From assembly GCA_046336655.1 (NCBI GenBank), contig JBKDGH010000010.1, positions 62,001 to 126,000 of the forward strand: 64,000 bases of DNA, in the 5' to 3' direction. This stretch comes from CANGTU01 sp046336655. GTDB lineage: Bacteria > Bacteroidota > Bacteroidia > Flavobacteriales_D > Sanyastnellaceae. The notes below the pieces were generated by a model. It worked only from the letters and a program-made list of their open reading frames with translations, ran no database searches and was not told the origin of the DNA. Positions 46,201 through 54,900 of this stretch are shown in pieces. Each line of letters begins with the position of its first letter. Position 1 is the stretch's first letter. The translations under genes and the position numbers were made by a program.

Positions 46201-48886
46201 ATGCCGGAATGACCGGAAAGTCCGCAGGAATATCATGGGTAACCGTTGATACACATCCACCGGCATCTGTGGCCGTCAAAGTCACAGAAAGAGAGTCACC
46301 ATAAGGATAAGGTGCAGTGTATTCGTGCTGTGGATTTTCAATACTGGACACAGCACCATCGCCGAAGTCCCATAACCAACTCGCGAGGTTGTTCCCGCCC
46401 GGATCAAACGCCAGCTCTACGGTATTGCACAGGTCGAGGATAGTCCACGTAAAGTCGGCAAAGTCGGTGCCTGAATCAGCACACACTGCCGAAGGATAAA
46501 AGGCCTCTGCCACACAACCGAATCCGTCGGTGGTAGTCAGGGTGATATCGTAACAACCGGCGTTCTCAAAGACGAGTGTAGGCCAAAAGTTCTGAGAAGC
46601 AGTGTATTCGTTATGCTCGGTATATCCGTTGTGGGTGTAGTCCACAACCCAGCGGTCGAGCAGATCGTTCCACTCCACATTCACGATGTCTCCGTTGGAG
46701 ATGCTAAGGTGCCAGGCGCTGGACTGCGCAGACGTGGAGAGTTGAACAAGTGCAGGCGGGCAATCCGTGGTCAGGATGAAGTCCATCGACGGATCAGGAG
46801 GAAACAAATTCAGCGTTGCAGAAGACTCATCCGGACATCCGAGGAGGTCATTAATGGCGGTTAAAGTGACTTCATAGCTGCCAGGCCCGGGGAATGTATG
46901 CGTGGGGTTTTCGTTGCCGGTAACTGGCGGGCTTCCGTCTCCAAAGTCCCAGATCAGCTGATCTGCCTCGATCGAAAGATCTCCAAAGATGACTTCGTAT
47001 AGGTTCGCGCAATCCACATTGAAGTCAAAGATGGATACAGGAGGAGTGATATACATATAGTCCTCAAAGAGAACGGTGGTATTGCACGCCTGATTGAATA
47101 CGGTGAGTGTAATATCGAAGTAGCCGGTATCCTGATAGTCGTGCGTCAGGCATAGTTCACCATCATTCAAAGTGAACCAGCCAGTGGCGTCGCCGAAGTT
47201 CCAGGAATATTGGTTTCCATCGGATGCCGGAATGCAGAATTCGACGGAGAGGCCTGCGCACGATACGGTGGCGCTGGACGTGAAGTTCGTTGCTGCCGCA
47301 GTGAGCACGGTCACCTGGTTGGGCGAGGTGTACACAGCAGTGCAACCGGAGGCAGTTTCTGCAATGACAGTGATCGGATACATTCCCGCTTCCGGAAAGC
47401 TGAATGTGGGATTCTGACCGGTGTAATCAGCGATCATATCGCCATCCAAATCCCATGACCAGTTCACTACAGGACTCGCTGATGTCACGTTGATATTGGT
47501 TATTTCAAACGCTTCTTCTGCACAGATGTAGCCCGGATTTTCGAACGAAATGGACGGTGGCTGAATGATGATCATGTTGTTCTGTGTGGCCTCCGCGGAA
47601 CACCCGTTCGCATTGGTGGACAGGAGCGTAATGTGATGGTTTCCGGGTGAATTGAACGTGTAGGTAAACGGACTGCCAGTTCCTACGCTTTGTCCGTTCA
47701 CAAACCAGTTGGCCGTAATTCCTGTTCCGGATGTGTTGTTGATGAAGGTTACCTCAAATGGCGCCTCACAGGAGTAGGTCTGATCGGCCGAAAAGGAGAC
47801 CGCAAGACCTGGCAACACGGTGATTGTCGGCCCGGTGAATGTGGCGCTGCACGTGGGTGAATAAGTGGCCGTCAGCGTGGGCGTGTATGTCCCGGGGGTG
47901 TCGAAAACATAAACAGGATTCGCCGAAAAGGAATCAGTGATTTCGTCGCCATTGAAATTCCAGGAATATTGACCCGCGGCGGGAGTGGTCTGATTGGTGA
48001 AGCTCACAGCAGATCCTGCGCATACGGAGGTATTATTCACCGTAAAAAAAGGACTGGCCTGACTCAGAATGACCACATTCTGACAGGTTTCAGAGACGCA
48101 TCCATTGGCATCAGTTACCTCTGCACAAACAGCGTAGGTGCCGGGTTGCTCAAAGGTGTGCGCAATCAGTCCAGTTCCGGTTTGCGATGCTGCGCCTGAA
48201 GTACCGAATGTCCATGCTGTGGTTACTTCTCCGATGCCTGTGGAGTTATTGTTGAAAGTGACAATCGCAGGCAGAGGGCAGGTAGCAGACGAAGAGGCCA
48301 TGAATTGAGCGGTTGGAGTTGTGTTCACGACCTGAATCATACCTGGATTGGCCACTGATGCGAAGCATCCGTTGACATCCTGAATGGAAAGTACAGGGGT
48401 ATAAGTTCCCACCTGCGGGTAGGTATATGCCGTAGTAGCTCCTGAGCCGGTAGCTCCGGTTCCGAAGTCCCAGTTATAAGTACTTATGGCACCACTACCG
48501 GGCGTGCTGGTGCTGGAAAATGTCACCGCGTGAGGAAAACAACCTACCGGATCATTTACTGCAAAGGAAGCCGTTGGATTCGCGAATACGGTGATGTAGT
48601 CAGGGATGGTCTGAGTTTGATTTCCATTGATGGTCAAACTCACGTCATACGTACCAGGAATGGACAGGATAGCGACGTATTGTGATCCGCTGGTGGTGTG
48701 AACACTGCCGTCGGGACGGGTAACAGACCAGGCGTAAGAAGAGATTGATCCGGATGCGGGCGATGTCACCGAAATGACAACGCCGAGTGGCGAACAGCCA
48801 CTGGTAACGTTGGCTGAGAAACTGACCTGCCCGGAAAGGTGGACAGCAATCAGCCCAAGTGCAATGGTGAATATTCTCTGCAACAA
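43238..48886 (-). CDS. Giant PKD-repeat surface protein with gliding-motility-type T9SS C-terminal domain
   Basis: A 1882-residue exported protein: signal peptide (IFTIALGLIAVHLSGQ), then a long tandem array of at least a dozen PKD-like domains (recurring W-x-F-G-D and GTY-x-V-x-L-T patterns), and a C-terminal domain (about 1786-1882; YIPNAFTPDGNGHNEGF, FNRWGNTVYQT, GAYNWQIDY) of the gliding-motility-associated type used by the type IX secretion system, as in SprB-like adhesins. The start is TTG at 48886 (or the adjacent TTG 48883); no ATG lies between it and an in-frame stop five codons upstream. It is a likely adhesin or surface filament. Confidence 0.9.
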   Translation of the reverse strand: MLQRIFTIALGLIAVHLSGQVSFSANVTSGCSPLGVVISVTSPASGSISSYAWSVTRPDGSVHTTSGSQYVAILSIPGTYDVSLTINGNQTQTIPDYITVFANPTASFAVNDPVGCFPHAVTFSSTSTPGSGAISTYNWDFGTGATGSGATTAYTYPQVGTYTPVLSIQDVNGCFASVANPGMIQVVNTTPTAQFMASSSATCPLPAIVTFNNNSTGIGEVTTAWTFGTSGAASQTGTGLIAHTFEQPGTYAVCAEVTDANGCVSETCQNVVILSQASPFFTVNNTSVCAGSAVSFTNQTTPAAGQYSWNFNGDEITDSFSANPVYVFDTPGTYTPTLTATYSPTCSATFTGPTITVLPGLAVSFSADQTYSCEAPFEVTFINNTSGTGITANWFVNGQSVGTGSPFTYTFNSPGNHHITLLSTNANGCSAEATQNNMIIIQPPSISFENPGYICAEEAFEITNINVTSASPVVNWSWDLDGDMIADYTGQNPTFSFPEAGMYPITVIAETASGCTAVYTSPNQVTVLTAAATNFTSSATVSCAGLSVEFCIPASDGNQYSWNFGDATGWFTLNDGELCLTHDYQDTGYFDITLTVFNQACNTTVLFEDYMYITPPVSIFDFNVDCANLYEVIFGDLSIEADQLIWDFGDGSPPVTGNENPTHTFPGPGSYEVTLTAINDLLGCPDESSATLNLFPPDPSMDFILTTDCPPALVQLSTSAQSSAWHLSISNGDIVNVEWNDLLDRWVVDYTHNGYTEHNEYTASQNFWPTLVFENAGCYDITLTTTDGFGCVAEAFYPSAVCADSGTDFADFTWTILDLCNTVELAFDPGGNNLASWLWDFGDGAVSSIENPQHEYTAPYPYGDSLSVTLTATDAGGCVSTVTHDIPADFPVIPAFTVNSPNTCADDIVQFTNTTEGNALSYAWSFGDPLSGSNNASTDANPAHVYAHSGVYEVCLTAVNASGCARTTCVPAAVNVLTPEASFTFSSAFNSCLYGVAFTSTTTGTYDELFWDFGDGQTGSGEVAYHTYPLGVYDVTLIASNSTGCADTIVVNDIFNFAGMIGPFTADLDDVNCAPFDITLTAFNPNDTYFNYFWDFNDGYGDPSGSTVSSHTYLEAGTYCPQLIMTDPNGCNVLIECAEPIVVEQFSLNFTLNDTICAGESTAITIVNGDTHIWESGTPYQATGNAGEFVLTPPSTDTFTLTGYYGDCTSVHEITIQVNALPVVTLSAPASVCQGQPEFLLDGGSPAGNGGFYSIDGTPAATFNPSSAVGVYMVEYNFTDANGCSSTAEQLIEIFALPEVQFTNPGALCDNSGPIILNGGTPAGGLYTIGGNPATSFDPASGEGLYPVVYVYQDANGCVNTATTDIMVTPSPEIDVVINPTCLDLPLDIVNTSTVSSGSISQIIWNLGDSLHTGFDPANVLMASAGTYPYAVSMTSDQGCVSTSSGSFAIESVPLAAFTYTVACENDPTLFTSTSTIESGDIVSWEWLANDGPAGSGDQIEYVYVENTNAAMTLTVTSSTGCDTSITQDVLVRPAPVVAMTHSPACAGAEIIFVGIASIDYGGVTGYTWAFGNSGITETGAQADHLFASAGNQLISLTVTSNLGCTTALTQNVMVYPTPQSSFVLDVDAVCGNLPIGLLDLSEVDAPSDLVNYAWYFDDQLVSSSASSAVYAPGPGMYDVTLVVTTEAGCSDSYTEQQAVHVYPVPQAGFSLASEEAFMSNPTVQIVNQASADVNSWEYHFGDGTTASFSSGVHQYSIWDEFLITQIVENTFGCADTATRNFRVNEEALIYIPNAFTPDGNGHNEGFKPVMSGFRPTLYSLTIFNRWGNTVYQTNDLDGCWNGQYLNEGEMSPDGAYNWQIDYRTEHSPVIQRMQGTVMLLR

Positions 48887-48942
48887 AAGATAGGGTTTTC
48901 AGGTTGCCCCGTCTTACGGCCACAGAGATGTGAATGTTCCAG

Positions 48943-48958
48943 ATTTTCACGTGGAACT
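48943..48958. other. Degenerate parS-like site next to the mnmG stop
   Basis: ATTTTCACGTGGAACT keeps CACGTG and one full arm but differs from TGTTNCACGTGNAACA at three positions. Confidence 0.25.
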
Positions 48959-50828
48959 ATCTTCTGAGGTGGATGAGCAGGACCGAGATATCGGCTGGAT
49001 TCACACCACTGATGCGGCTGGCCTGGCCCAACGTCTCAGGCTTGATCTTGTTCAGTTTTTGCCTGGCCTCAATGCTAAGGTTGGGAATTGTGTGGTAATC
49101 GAGAGTTGCCGGAAGAGGCACATGGTCGAGCCGACTCAGCCGGTCGGCCATATCGCGCTCTTTAGCGATATAACCCTGATACTTAATTTGTATTTCGGCT
49201 TGCTCGATGGATTCTGCACGGATTAGTGCATCAGGAAATGCGGACTCAATGGCTGTTCCGGCGACCTGCCAAAGGGAATTCAGCGAAATCTGAGGACGGC
49301 TGATAAGCTGCGCTATGCGCGTCCTCTGGGCCACAGGAGTGCTGCCCATGTTATCCAGAATAGGGTTCACTTCGTCCGGGCTGGCGCTGAGCTCGTCAAG
49401 AAGCTTGAGCATTGCGGATTTACCTGCGAGTTTTTGTTCCAGGTTTCGCATTCGATCGTCGCTGGCAAGTCCAATGGCATGCGAGAGCGGAGTCAGCCGT
49501 TCATCCGCATTGTCCTGCCGGAGCAGCATGCGGTATTCAGCGCGGCTGGTAAACATGCGGTACGGCTCGTCAGTGCCTTTAGTAATCAGATCATCGATCA
49601 ATACGCCGATATAAGCTTCCGAGCGGTTTAAGACGAAGGGTTCCTCGTCGGAGACATACCGCGATGCGTTAATTCCCGCAATTAAGCCCTGACAGGCCGC
49701 CTCTTCGTATCCGGTGGTGCCATTGATCTGTCCAGCTAAAAAGAGGCCGTTTAAAGCCTTGCAGTGAAGTCCATGGGTCAGCTGCTCAGGCGGGAAATAG
49801 TCGTATTCAATGGCATAGCCCGGTCGGAACATCTTGGCATGTTCGAGGCCGGGGATGTTTCGCAGGGCTTTCAGCTGCACGTCTTCGGGCAGGCTGGTTG
49901 AAAAGCCGTTCAGGTAAATTTCCACCGTATTCCAACCCTCAGGCTCGATAAAGAGCTGGTGACGGTCTTTGTCGGCAAACCGTGTGATCTTGTCCTCTAT
50001 GGACGGACAATAGCGGGGCCCCAGGCCCTGTATTCGACCGGTAAACAGGGGTGATCGTTCGAATCCAGTGGCCAGAACGTCATGTACCGCCTGGTTTGTG
50101 TAGGTTATCCAGCAGGAAAGCTGCTTTCGGATCGGCGATTGGTGAGCGTATGAAAACCAGCCGGGCTGCTCATCGCCGGGTTGTTCTGTAGTCGCGGCGT
50201 AGTTGATGCTTCGCCCGTCAATTCTGGGCGGAGTGCCGGTTTTCATGCGCCCTGCGCGAAGACCGAGAGAAACAAGTTGTTCGGTGATGCCGGTTGCACC
50301 CTTCTCTCCGATTCTGCCGCCCCCTATTTGCTTGTCTCCGATATGAATCACCCCGTTTAGGAAGGTACCCGCAGTAACCACTACTGCCTTGCATCTGAAT
50401 GGAATACCAAGCCCCGTAATGACACCCGCAACACGGCCGTTTTCGATGATTAGCTCGCGAACCATATCCTGCCAGAAATCAACACCTGGTGTCTGTTCCA
50501 GCCTGATTCGCCATTCTTCCGCAAACTTCATCCGGTCATTTTGGGTGCGAGGACTCCACATGGCCGGACCCTTGGATCTATTGAGCATGCGAAACTGAAT
50601 GGCAGATAAGTCGGAGACAATTCCGCTGTAACCGCCGAGTGCGTCTATTTCTCTGACTATCTGACCTTTAGCGATGCCGCCCATGGCCGGATTGCAGCTC
50701 ATTTGACCAATTTTAGTCATGTCCATTGTGATGAGCAGGACGCGCTTTTTGAGGTTGGCCGCAGCCGCGGCAGCCTCGTTACCGGCGTGACCGGCGCCTA
50801 CGATGATGATGTCATATTCGGAATTCAT
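48957..50828 (-). CDS. mnmG: tRNA uridine 5-carboxymethylaminomethyl modification enzyme MnmG
   Basis: A 623-residue MnmG (GidA), which with MnmE adds carboxymethylaminomethyl to U34 of certain tRNAs. The FAD motif IIVGAGHAGNEAAAAAANLK opens the protein, followed by SCNPAMGGIAKGQIVREIDALGG; FLAGQINGTTGYEEAACQGL and the C-terminal helical domain (LKPETLGQASRISGV) complete the family signature. mnmG lies near the replication origin in many bacteria. A perfect parS palindrome occupies its leader, ending 10 bases before the ATG. Confidence 0.97.
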   Translation of the reverse strand: MNSEYDIIIVGAGHAGNEAAAAAANLKKRVLLITMDMTKIGQMSCNPAMGGIAKGQIVREIDALGGYSGIVSDLSAIQFRMLNRSKGPAMWSPRTQNDRMKFAEEWRIRLEQTPGVDFWQDMVRELIIENGRVAGVITGLGIPFRCKAVVVTAGTFLNGVIHIGDKQIGGGRIGEKGATGITEQLVSLGLRAGRMKTGTPPRIDGRSINYAATTEQPGDEQPGWFSYAHQSPIRKQLSCWITYTNQAVHDVLATGFERSPLFTGRIQGLGPRYCPSIEDKITRFADKDRHQLFIEPEGWNTVEIYLNGFSTSLPEDVQLKALRNIPGLEHAKMFRPGYAIEYDYFPPEQLTHGLHCKALNGLFLAGQINGTTGYEEAACQGLIAGINASRYVSDEEPFVLNRSEAYIGVLIDDLITKGTDEPYRMFTSRAEYRMLLRQDNADERLTPLSHAIGLASDDRMRNLEQKLAGKSAMLKLLDELSASPDEVNPILDNMGSTPVAQRTRIAQLISRPQISLNSLWQVAGTAIESAFPDALIRAESIEQAEIQIKYQGYIAKERDMADRLSRLDHVPLPATLDYHTIPNLSIEARQKLNKIKPETLGQASRISGVNPADISVLLIHLRR

Positions 50829-50837
50829 AGATCGATT

Positions 50838-50853
50838 TGTTCCACGTGGAACA
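50838..50853. other. parS centromere-like site (ParB-binding)
   Basis: TGTTCCACGTGGAACA is a perfect 16-base palindrome and an exact match to TGTTNCACGTGNAACA, the bacterial parS consensus, in the 39-base gap between ybeY and mnmG. parS sites cluster near the chromosomal origin and bind ParB. Chance occurrence of an exact palindrome of this kind in 64 kb is very low. Confidence 0.85.
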
Positions 50854-50867
50854 CGTCTTTTTTTGGG

Positions 50868-51311
50868 TTAGTACCTCCCTGAGAGGTGAGACTTATGAGC
50901 AATAAAGGAGTCTTCAAGAAGTCGAATTTGTTGCTTTTGTTCGGCTGTTTGGTCCTCATATCCAAGAAGATGGAGTACGCCATGTGCAATGACTCGAAAG
51001 ATTTCTGCCTCTGTGCTGACATGGTTTTGTGCTGCATTTTCGCGAACACGATCGAGGCTGATGAACAGGTCGCCGCTGATCTTACCCCCAAAGTCAGCAG
51101 TGTAATCAAAGGTGATGATATCGGTGTAATAGTCATGCGCCAGATACTCCCGGTTCATTGATAAAAGGGCGTCATCAGTCATAAACACGATGGAAATTTC
51201 CCCCAGACGGGCGTTGCGGTCGGATAGTATTTCCCTCAGCCAACGCGCCACAAAGAGCTTCTTGCGGAAAGTGAAACCGGGGTATTCCGAGAATATCTGA
51301 ACATTAGCCAT
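50868..51311 (-). CDS. ybeY: Endoribonuclease YbeY
   Basis: A 147-residue YbeY, which takes part in 16S rRNA 3'-end maturation and ribosome quality control. The signature HGVLHLLGYED is present with H110 and H114, but the third zinc-binding position of the canonical H-x3-H-x5-H is Asp (D120) instead of His, which I believe is common in Bacteroidota. The usual YLAHDYYTDIITFDY segment, with the conserved TDIITF core, is present at residues about 56-70. It precedes mnmG by 39 bases on the same strand. Function is expected to be kept, with one altered ligand. Confidence 0.92.
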   Translation of the reverse strand: MANVQIFSEYPGFTFRKKLFVARWLREILSDRNARLGEISIVFMTDDALLSMNREYLAHDYYTDIITFDYTADFGGKISGDLFISLDRVRENAAQNHVSTEAEIFRVIAHGVLHLLGYEDQTAEQKQQIRLLEDSFIAHKSHLSGRY

Positions 51312-51406
51312 AGCGCAGCAAAGTTCGGCACGATCCGGCCTTGCACAGATGCAACAAAACGGGGATATTCGAAAAGAGTTCCGGAAAAAGTACGTGCGAA
51401 GGGAGG

Positions 51407-51832
51407 TCAGACAAGTTGCTCTTCCTTCACGGAAAACTCCAAAATCACAATACGGCCCTGGTCTTCAAACTCGCACGAATCGGCCAGATTGCGCATCAGA
51501 AATACACCCCTGCCATGGGGTTTTTCGATGTTTTCCGGAGCAGTAGGATCCGGAAGGTTATCGTAGTTAAACCCGGCACCTTCATCTTCAATAATGAAAC
51601 GAAGCCGCTTTTCTCCCGCTAACTCGAACGTGAGTGTAACCTGACGCTCTGGATTCATTTTATTGCCGTGAACAATGGCATTATTCACTGCTTCTGTAAT
51701 GGAAATAAGAATCTCTCCATAGAATTCCTCCTTGACCTGATACTCTGTACACACTTCATCCACCAGCTTTTCCGCGAGATGAATGTTCTCGATGATCGAA
51801 GGAAAACGGAGCGTTCGCTGGCTTGATGACAT
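51407..51832 (-). CDS. RsbW/SpoIIAB-like anti-sigma-type ATPase
   Basis: A 141-residue HATPase_c_2 protein. N-box ISITEAVNNAIVHGNKMNP, G1-box EDEGAGFNYDNLPDP and G2-box PHGRGVFLMRNLAD match the RsbW serine kinase/anti-sigma family of GHKL ATPases. In partner-switching systems it would bind a sigma factor or phosphorylate an antagonist; neither partner is seen here, and Bacteroidota carry many such lone proteins. The ATG at 51832 (MSSSQRTLRFPS) is chosen over an upstream one at 51877. It lies between ybeY and DUF4175 on the same strand. Confidence 0.85.
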   Translation of the reverse strand: MSSSQRTLRFPSIIENIHLAEKLVDEVCTEYQVKEEFYGEILISITEAVNNAIVHGNKMNPERQVTLTFELAGEKRLRFIIEDEGAGFNYDNLPDPTAPENIEKPHGRGVFLMRNLADSCEFEDQGRIVILEFSVKEEQLV

Positions 51833-51941
51833 AAGCGTGAGGTTGATATTGGACCAGGTATGGTAGTCCGACTCCAAAGGTGCTCAAAAATCGGTGATCT
51901 GGCAACAGCCCGAACTCAATAAACCAACGCTGCAATGTTGA

Positions 51942-54900
51942 CTACTGATTGGGTTCCTGCCCTCCTACGCGGTTGAAGTAGGAGTTCACGCGATCCCGAT
52001 AATACGGACGGAGTCCGGGAGGAACGGTGCGAAGAAGCTCTGTTTCCCGCTCCTTGCGCCGCATATAATCCGCGTATTTCTGGGGATTGCTCAGCGGATT
52101 ATCAGTCGCTTCATTGCTCTTGCGCTGGTTATCCTGCTCGCGGATGCGCTCCGCATTTTCGGCTTTTAGCAGACGGATCATGATGTCCTGCTGACGACGC
52201 AGCGATTCTTCGGAAATCTGATCGTTGACGATATCGCGTTGGAGCTTTTCCATCTCCTTGGAAATTTCCTTCAGCTCATTACCGCTTCCGCTTCCGTCTT
52301 CGTTTAGCTCCGCTGCCTTTTCCTCCATCATTTTGCGAATTGCAGCCTGTTTGGCTGCCATCTCCGCAAGTTGCTTGCTCATCTGGCCGTCCTGACCCTT
52401 ATTTTCTCCCTTGTTCTTTCCTTCTTTTTTCATTTGCTCAAGCTGCTTGGACAGGGCATCCTGCATTTTCTTAATCTGTCCGGTGGAAGGCTTGGGCTTG
52501 CTGCCCGTTCCGCCTGGCTTTTCGCAGTTGCCTGTTCCTGGTTTGCTGCACGAGGCTTGCTGCTGCATTTGTTTCAAAGCCTCATCCAGCATCAGGGCCA
52601 GATTGTTGAAGCTCGTCATGACGTATTGTTGTGAGGTGGTGACCTCAGGGGTTTTCCTGTCAGGGATGCCGGCAAGCGCCTTTGACATGTGATCGTTGAT
52701 GAGGTTGATTTCACGGTTAATCGCAGCGGACACCTGAGGCACGCGCTTGCTTAGCGAGAAAAGTGAATCTTCCACCATTTTGGCGTCGTCCTTCAATTTG
52801 CGCTGGCGCTGCCCAAGTGAATTGTACTTCGGGTCCTTGATGTCAACAGTCTTGAATTCACCCATCAAATCTTCCTGATCGAAACTGAGGTCAATGATGT
52901 TTTCGAGCAGTGCGCGCAGGGCCTCCATGTCTTCCTGCTGCTGCTCTTGCTCTCCAGCCTGCATGGCTAGGTCCATTTGCTGGGCCATGTCTTTCATTTT
53001 CTTGCCCGCATTTTTCTGCGATTTACTGGCACTGTTTTTCTTGTTCTTATTCAGTTCTTCTGAACTCTTTTGCTGCTCTTCGCTGATCTCCTTTTCCTGA
53101 TCTCCTGTTTCAGGCATTGGATTGGGATTTTCAAGTTGTTCGTTAAGTTCTTCGATTTGATCGAGTTCTTTCTTCAGCTCTTCAAATTCTTTGTTGAGTG
53201 CCTCCTGTTCTTTCTTGAGTTCTTCCGGGTTGGCGTCTTTCTTTTCAGTTTTTTCCCCAAGTTCCTCCTGCTTCTCACCGAGTTTTTTTAAGTCCTCAAT
53301 TGCCTTCTCCATCTTTTGCTCCCACTCGAGCTGACGGAACTGCTCTAACGCCCGATCAAGTTCTTTCTCCAGGTCTTCATTGGACAAATCCATCTTCTCC
53401 AACTGATCCTGAAGGTCTTCCTTGTTGAGCTCCTCCATAAGACGCTGAAGTTCTTCCATCAGTTTCTGGAGCTCTGGATTCATTACCTGATTCATCAACT
53501 CCTCAAGTTGCTTCTGCTTTTCCAGAATATCTTCATTCGGTTGTTGCAGCTCTTGTTCCATTTTATTCTTCTGGCTGTTTTGCTGCTTAATTTCATTAAC
53601 CTGTTGCTGCAGTTGCTGCTGCATCTTCAGCAGCTCTTCCAGTTTTTTCTTTTCCTGCCAGCCCACCTGCTGCTTGTCCAGAAGTTGACGCTGCAATTCC
53701 TCCAGTTCCTTTTGAAGCTTTTGGGCATCTTTTACGCTGTCCTCCAGTTTTTCCTTGATGTCTTCATTCTTCTCATCGATGTGCTCTGCTATTTCGCGCT
53801 CATCGGGAACCACAAACTGACGAATTGCACTCCGTGTGCTCTTGCTTCCGTGGAAGCCGTCATTATCCCATATCTCGAAATAGTAACTGTAGCTGACACC
53901 AGGTGTAAGGCCGAATTCGCGAACATTCCAGGTATAATAGAACACGTCTGATGGAAACTCGCGTGAAACAGGTAGCTCAATCACCTTTTCTTCTGCGGGT
54001 TCGCCGGTCAGATTGTTTTTGGAAAAATGAAAAACAAGCCGGCGAAAGCCATAATCATCCTTCACATCACCGGTGAAATAGACCACTCCGAATTGTGTGG
54101 AGTCGCGCTGCTCATCCACTGAGATGGAGGGAGACTGATCGGCAATTACCTGAAGTCTGTAGTTGAGGCTGTCAGATCCGCGAACCCGTGAATTGATTGG
54201 CAGGACGGAATAGGACGTGGTACTTCGTGCGAGGTGCGTCCAGTTGAAGTTGGTATTGGAAGAAGATACCGTCATTGTGGAATCCGCCAGGCGGATCAAT
54301 ACACCCTCTGTGTTTCTGGTTTGGAAACTCCACGAAATGCGAGTTCCTTCCGGAACGGTAAGATCTCCTGCGTTGGCAACGGACTCTTTTGCCCTGCGGA
54401 TATAAGCCGGATAGTCGAGGAGTGCAGTGAATCCCACAATTCGCGGCGCTGGAATGACCTCAAGCGTGTACGGTCCGGCATAGTGACCTGAGGCGTACAG
54501 GCGGAATGAGAGGGTGTTCCGAACATTGCGAAACGTGTAGGAGTGCGTGCGAACGGAGTCCTCGTCCAGCACAAACTGCTGGTCGTTGTATTCCACATAT
54601 ACCGCCTGAGGAATTTCCTTACCTGATACTGCAAAGCGAAGTGTGACCGACTGACCCTCCATCACCTGAAGTGAACCATCAATGAGATCAAACCGGAAAG
54701 GAGCCTCTTCAATAATGTGTTCGCGATGGTGAATCAGACGCTCCGTAGGCTGGGTAAGCACGCGCGCATCAGTCAGCAGAATCAGGAGTACCAACGCAAC
54801 GGGAGGAAGCGCGTACCTCAGGTATTTTCTGTTTTCCCGGAAATCAACTGCAGAGCTGAAAGGCACGCGCTTTAGGGCTTCTGTTCGTTGACGGATGCTG

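Noticed and set aside
43238..48886. Repeats in the PKD gene as a CRISPR or satellite array
   Set aside because: The repeats are coding, of uneven length and diverged, with no spacer structure.
35000..52000. DnaA boxes or an origin near mnmG
   Set aside because: No TTATCCACA-type cluster was found by eye, so only parS supports origin proximity; the origin itself is not claimed.
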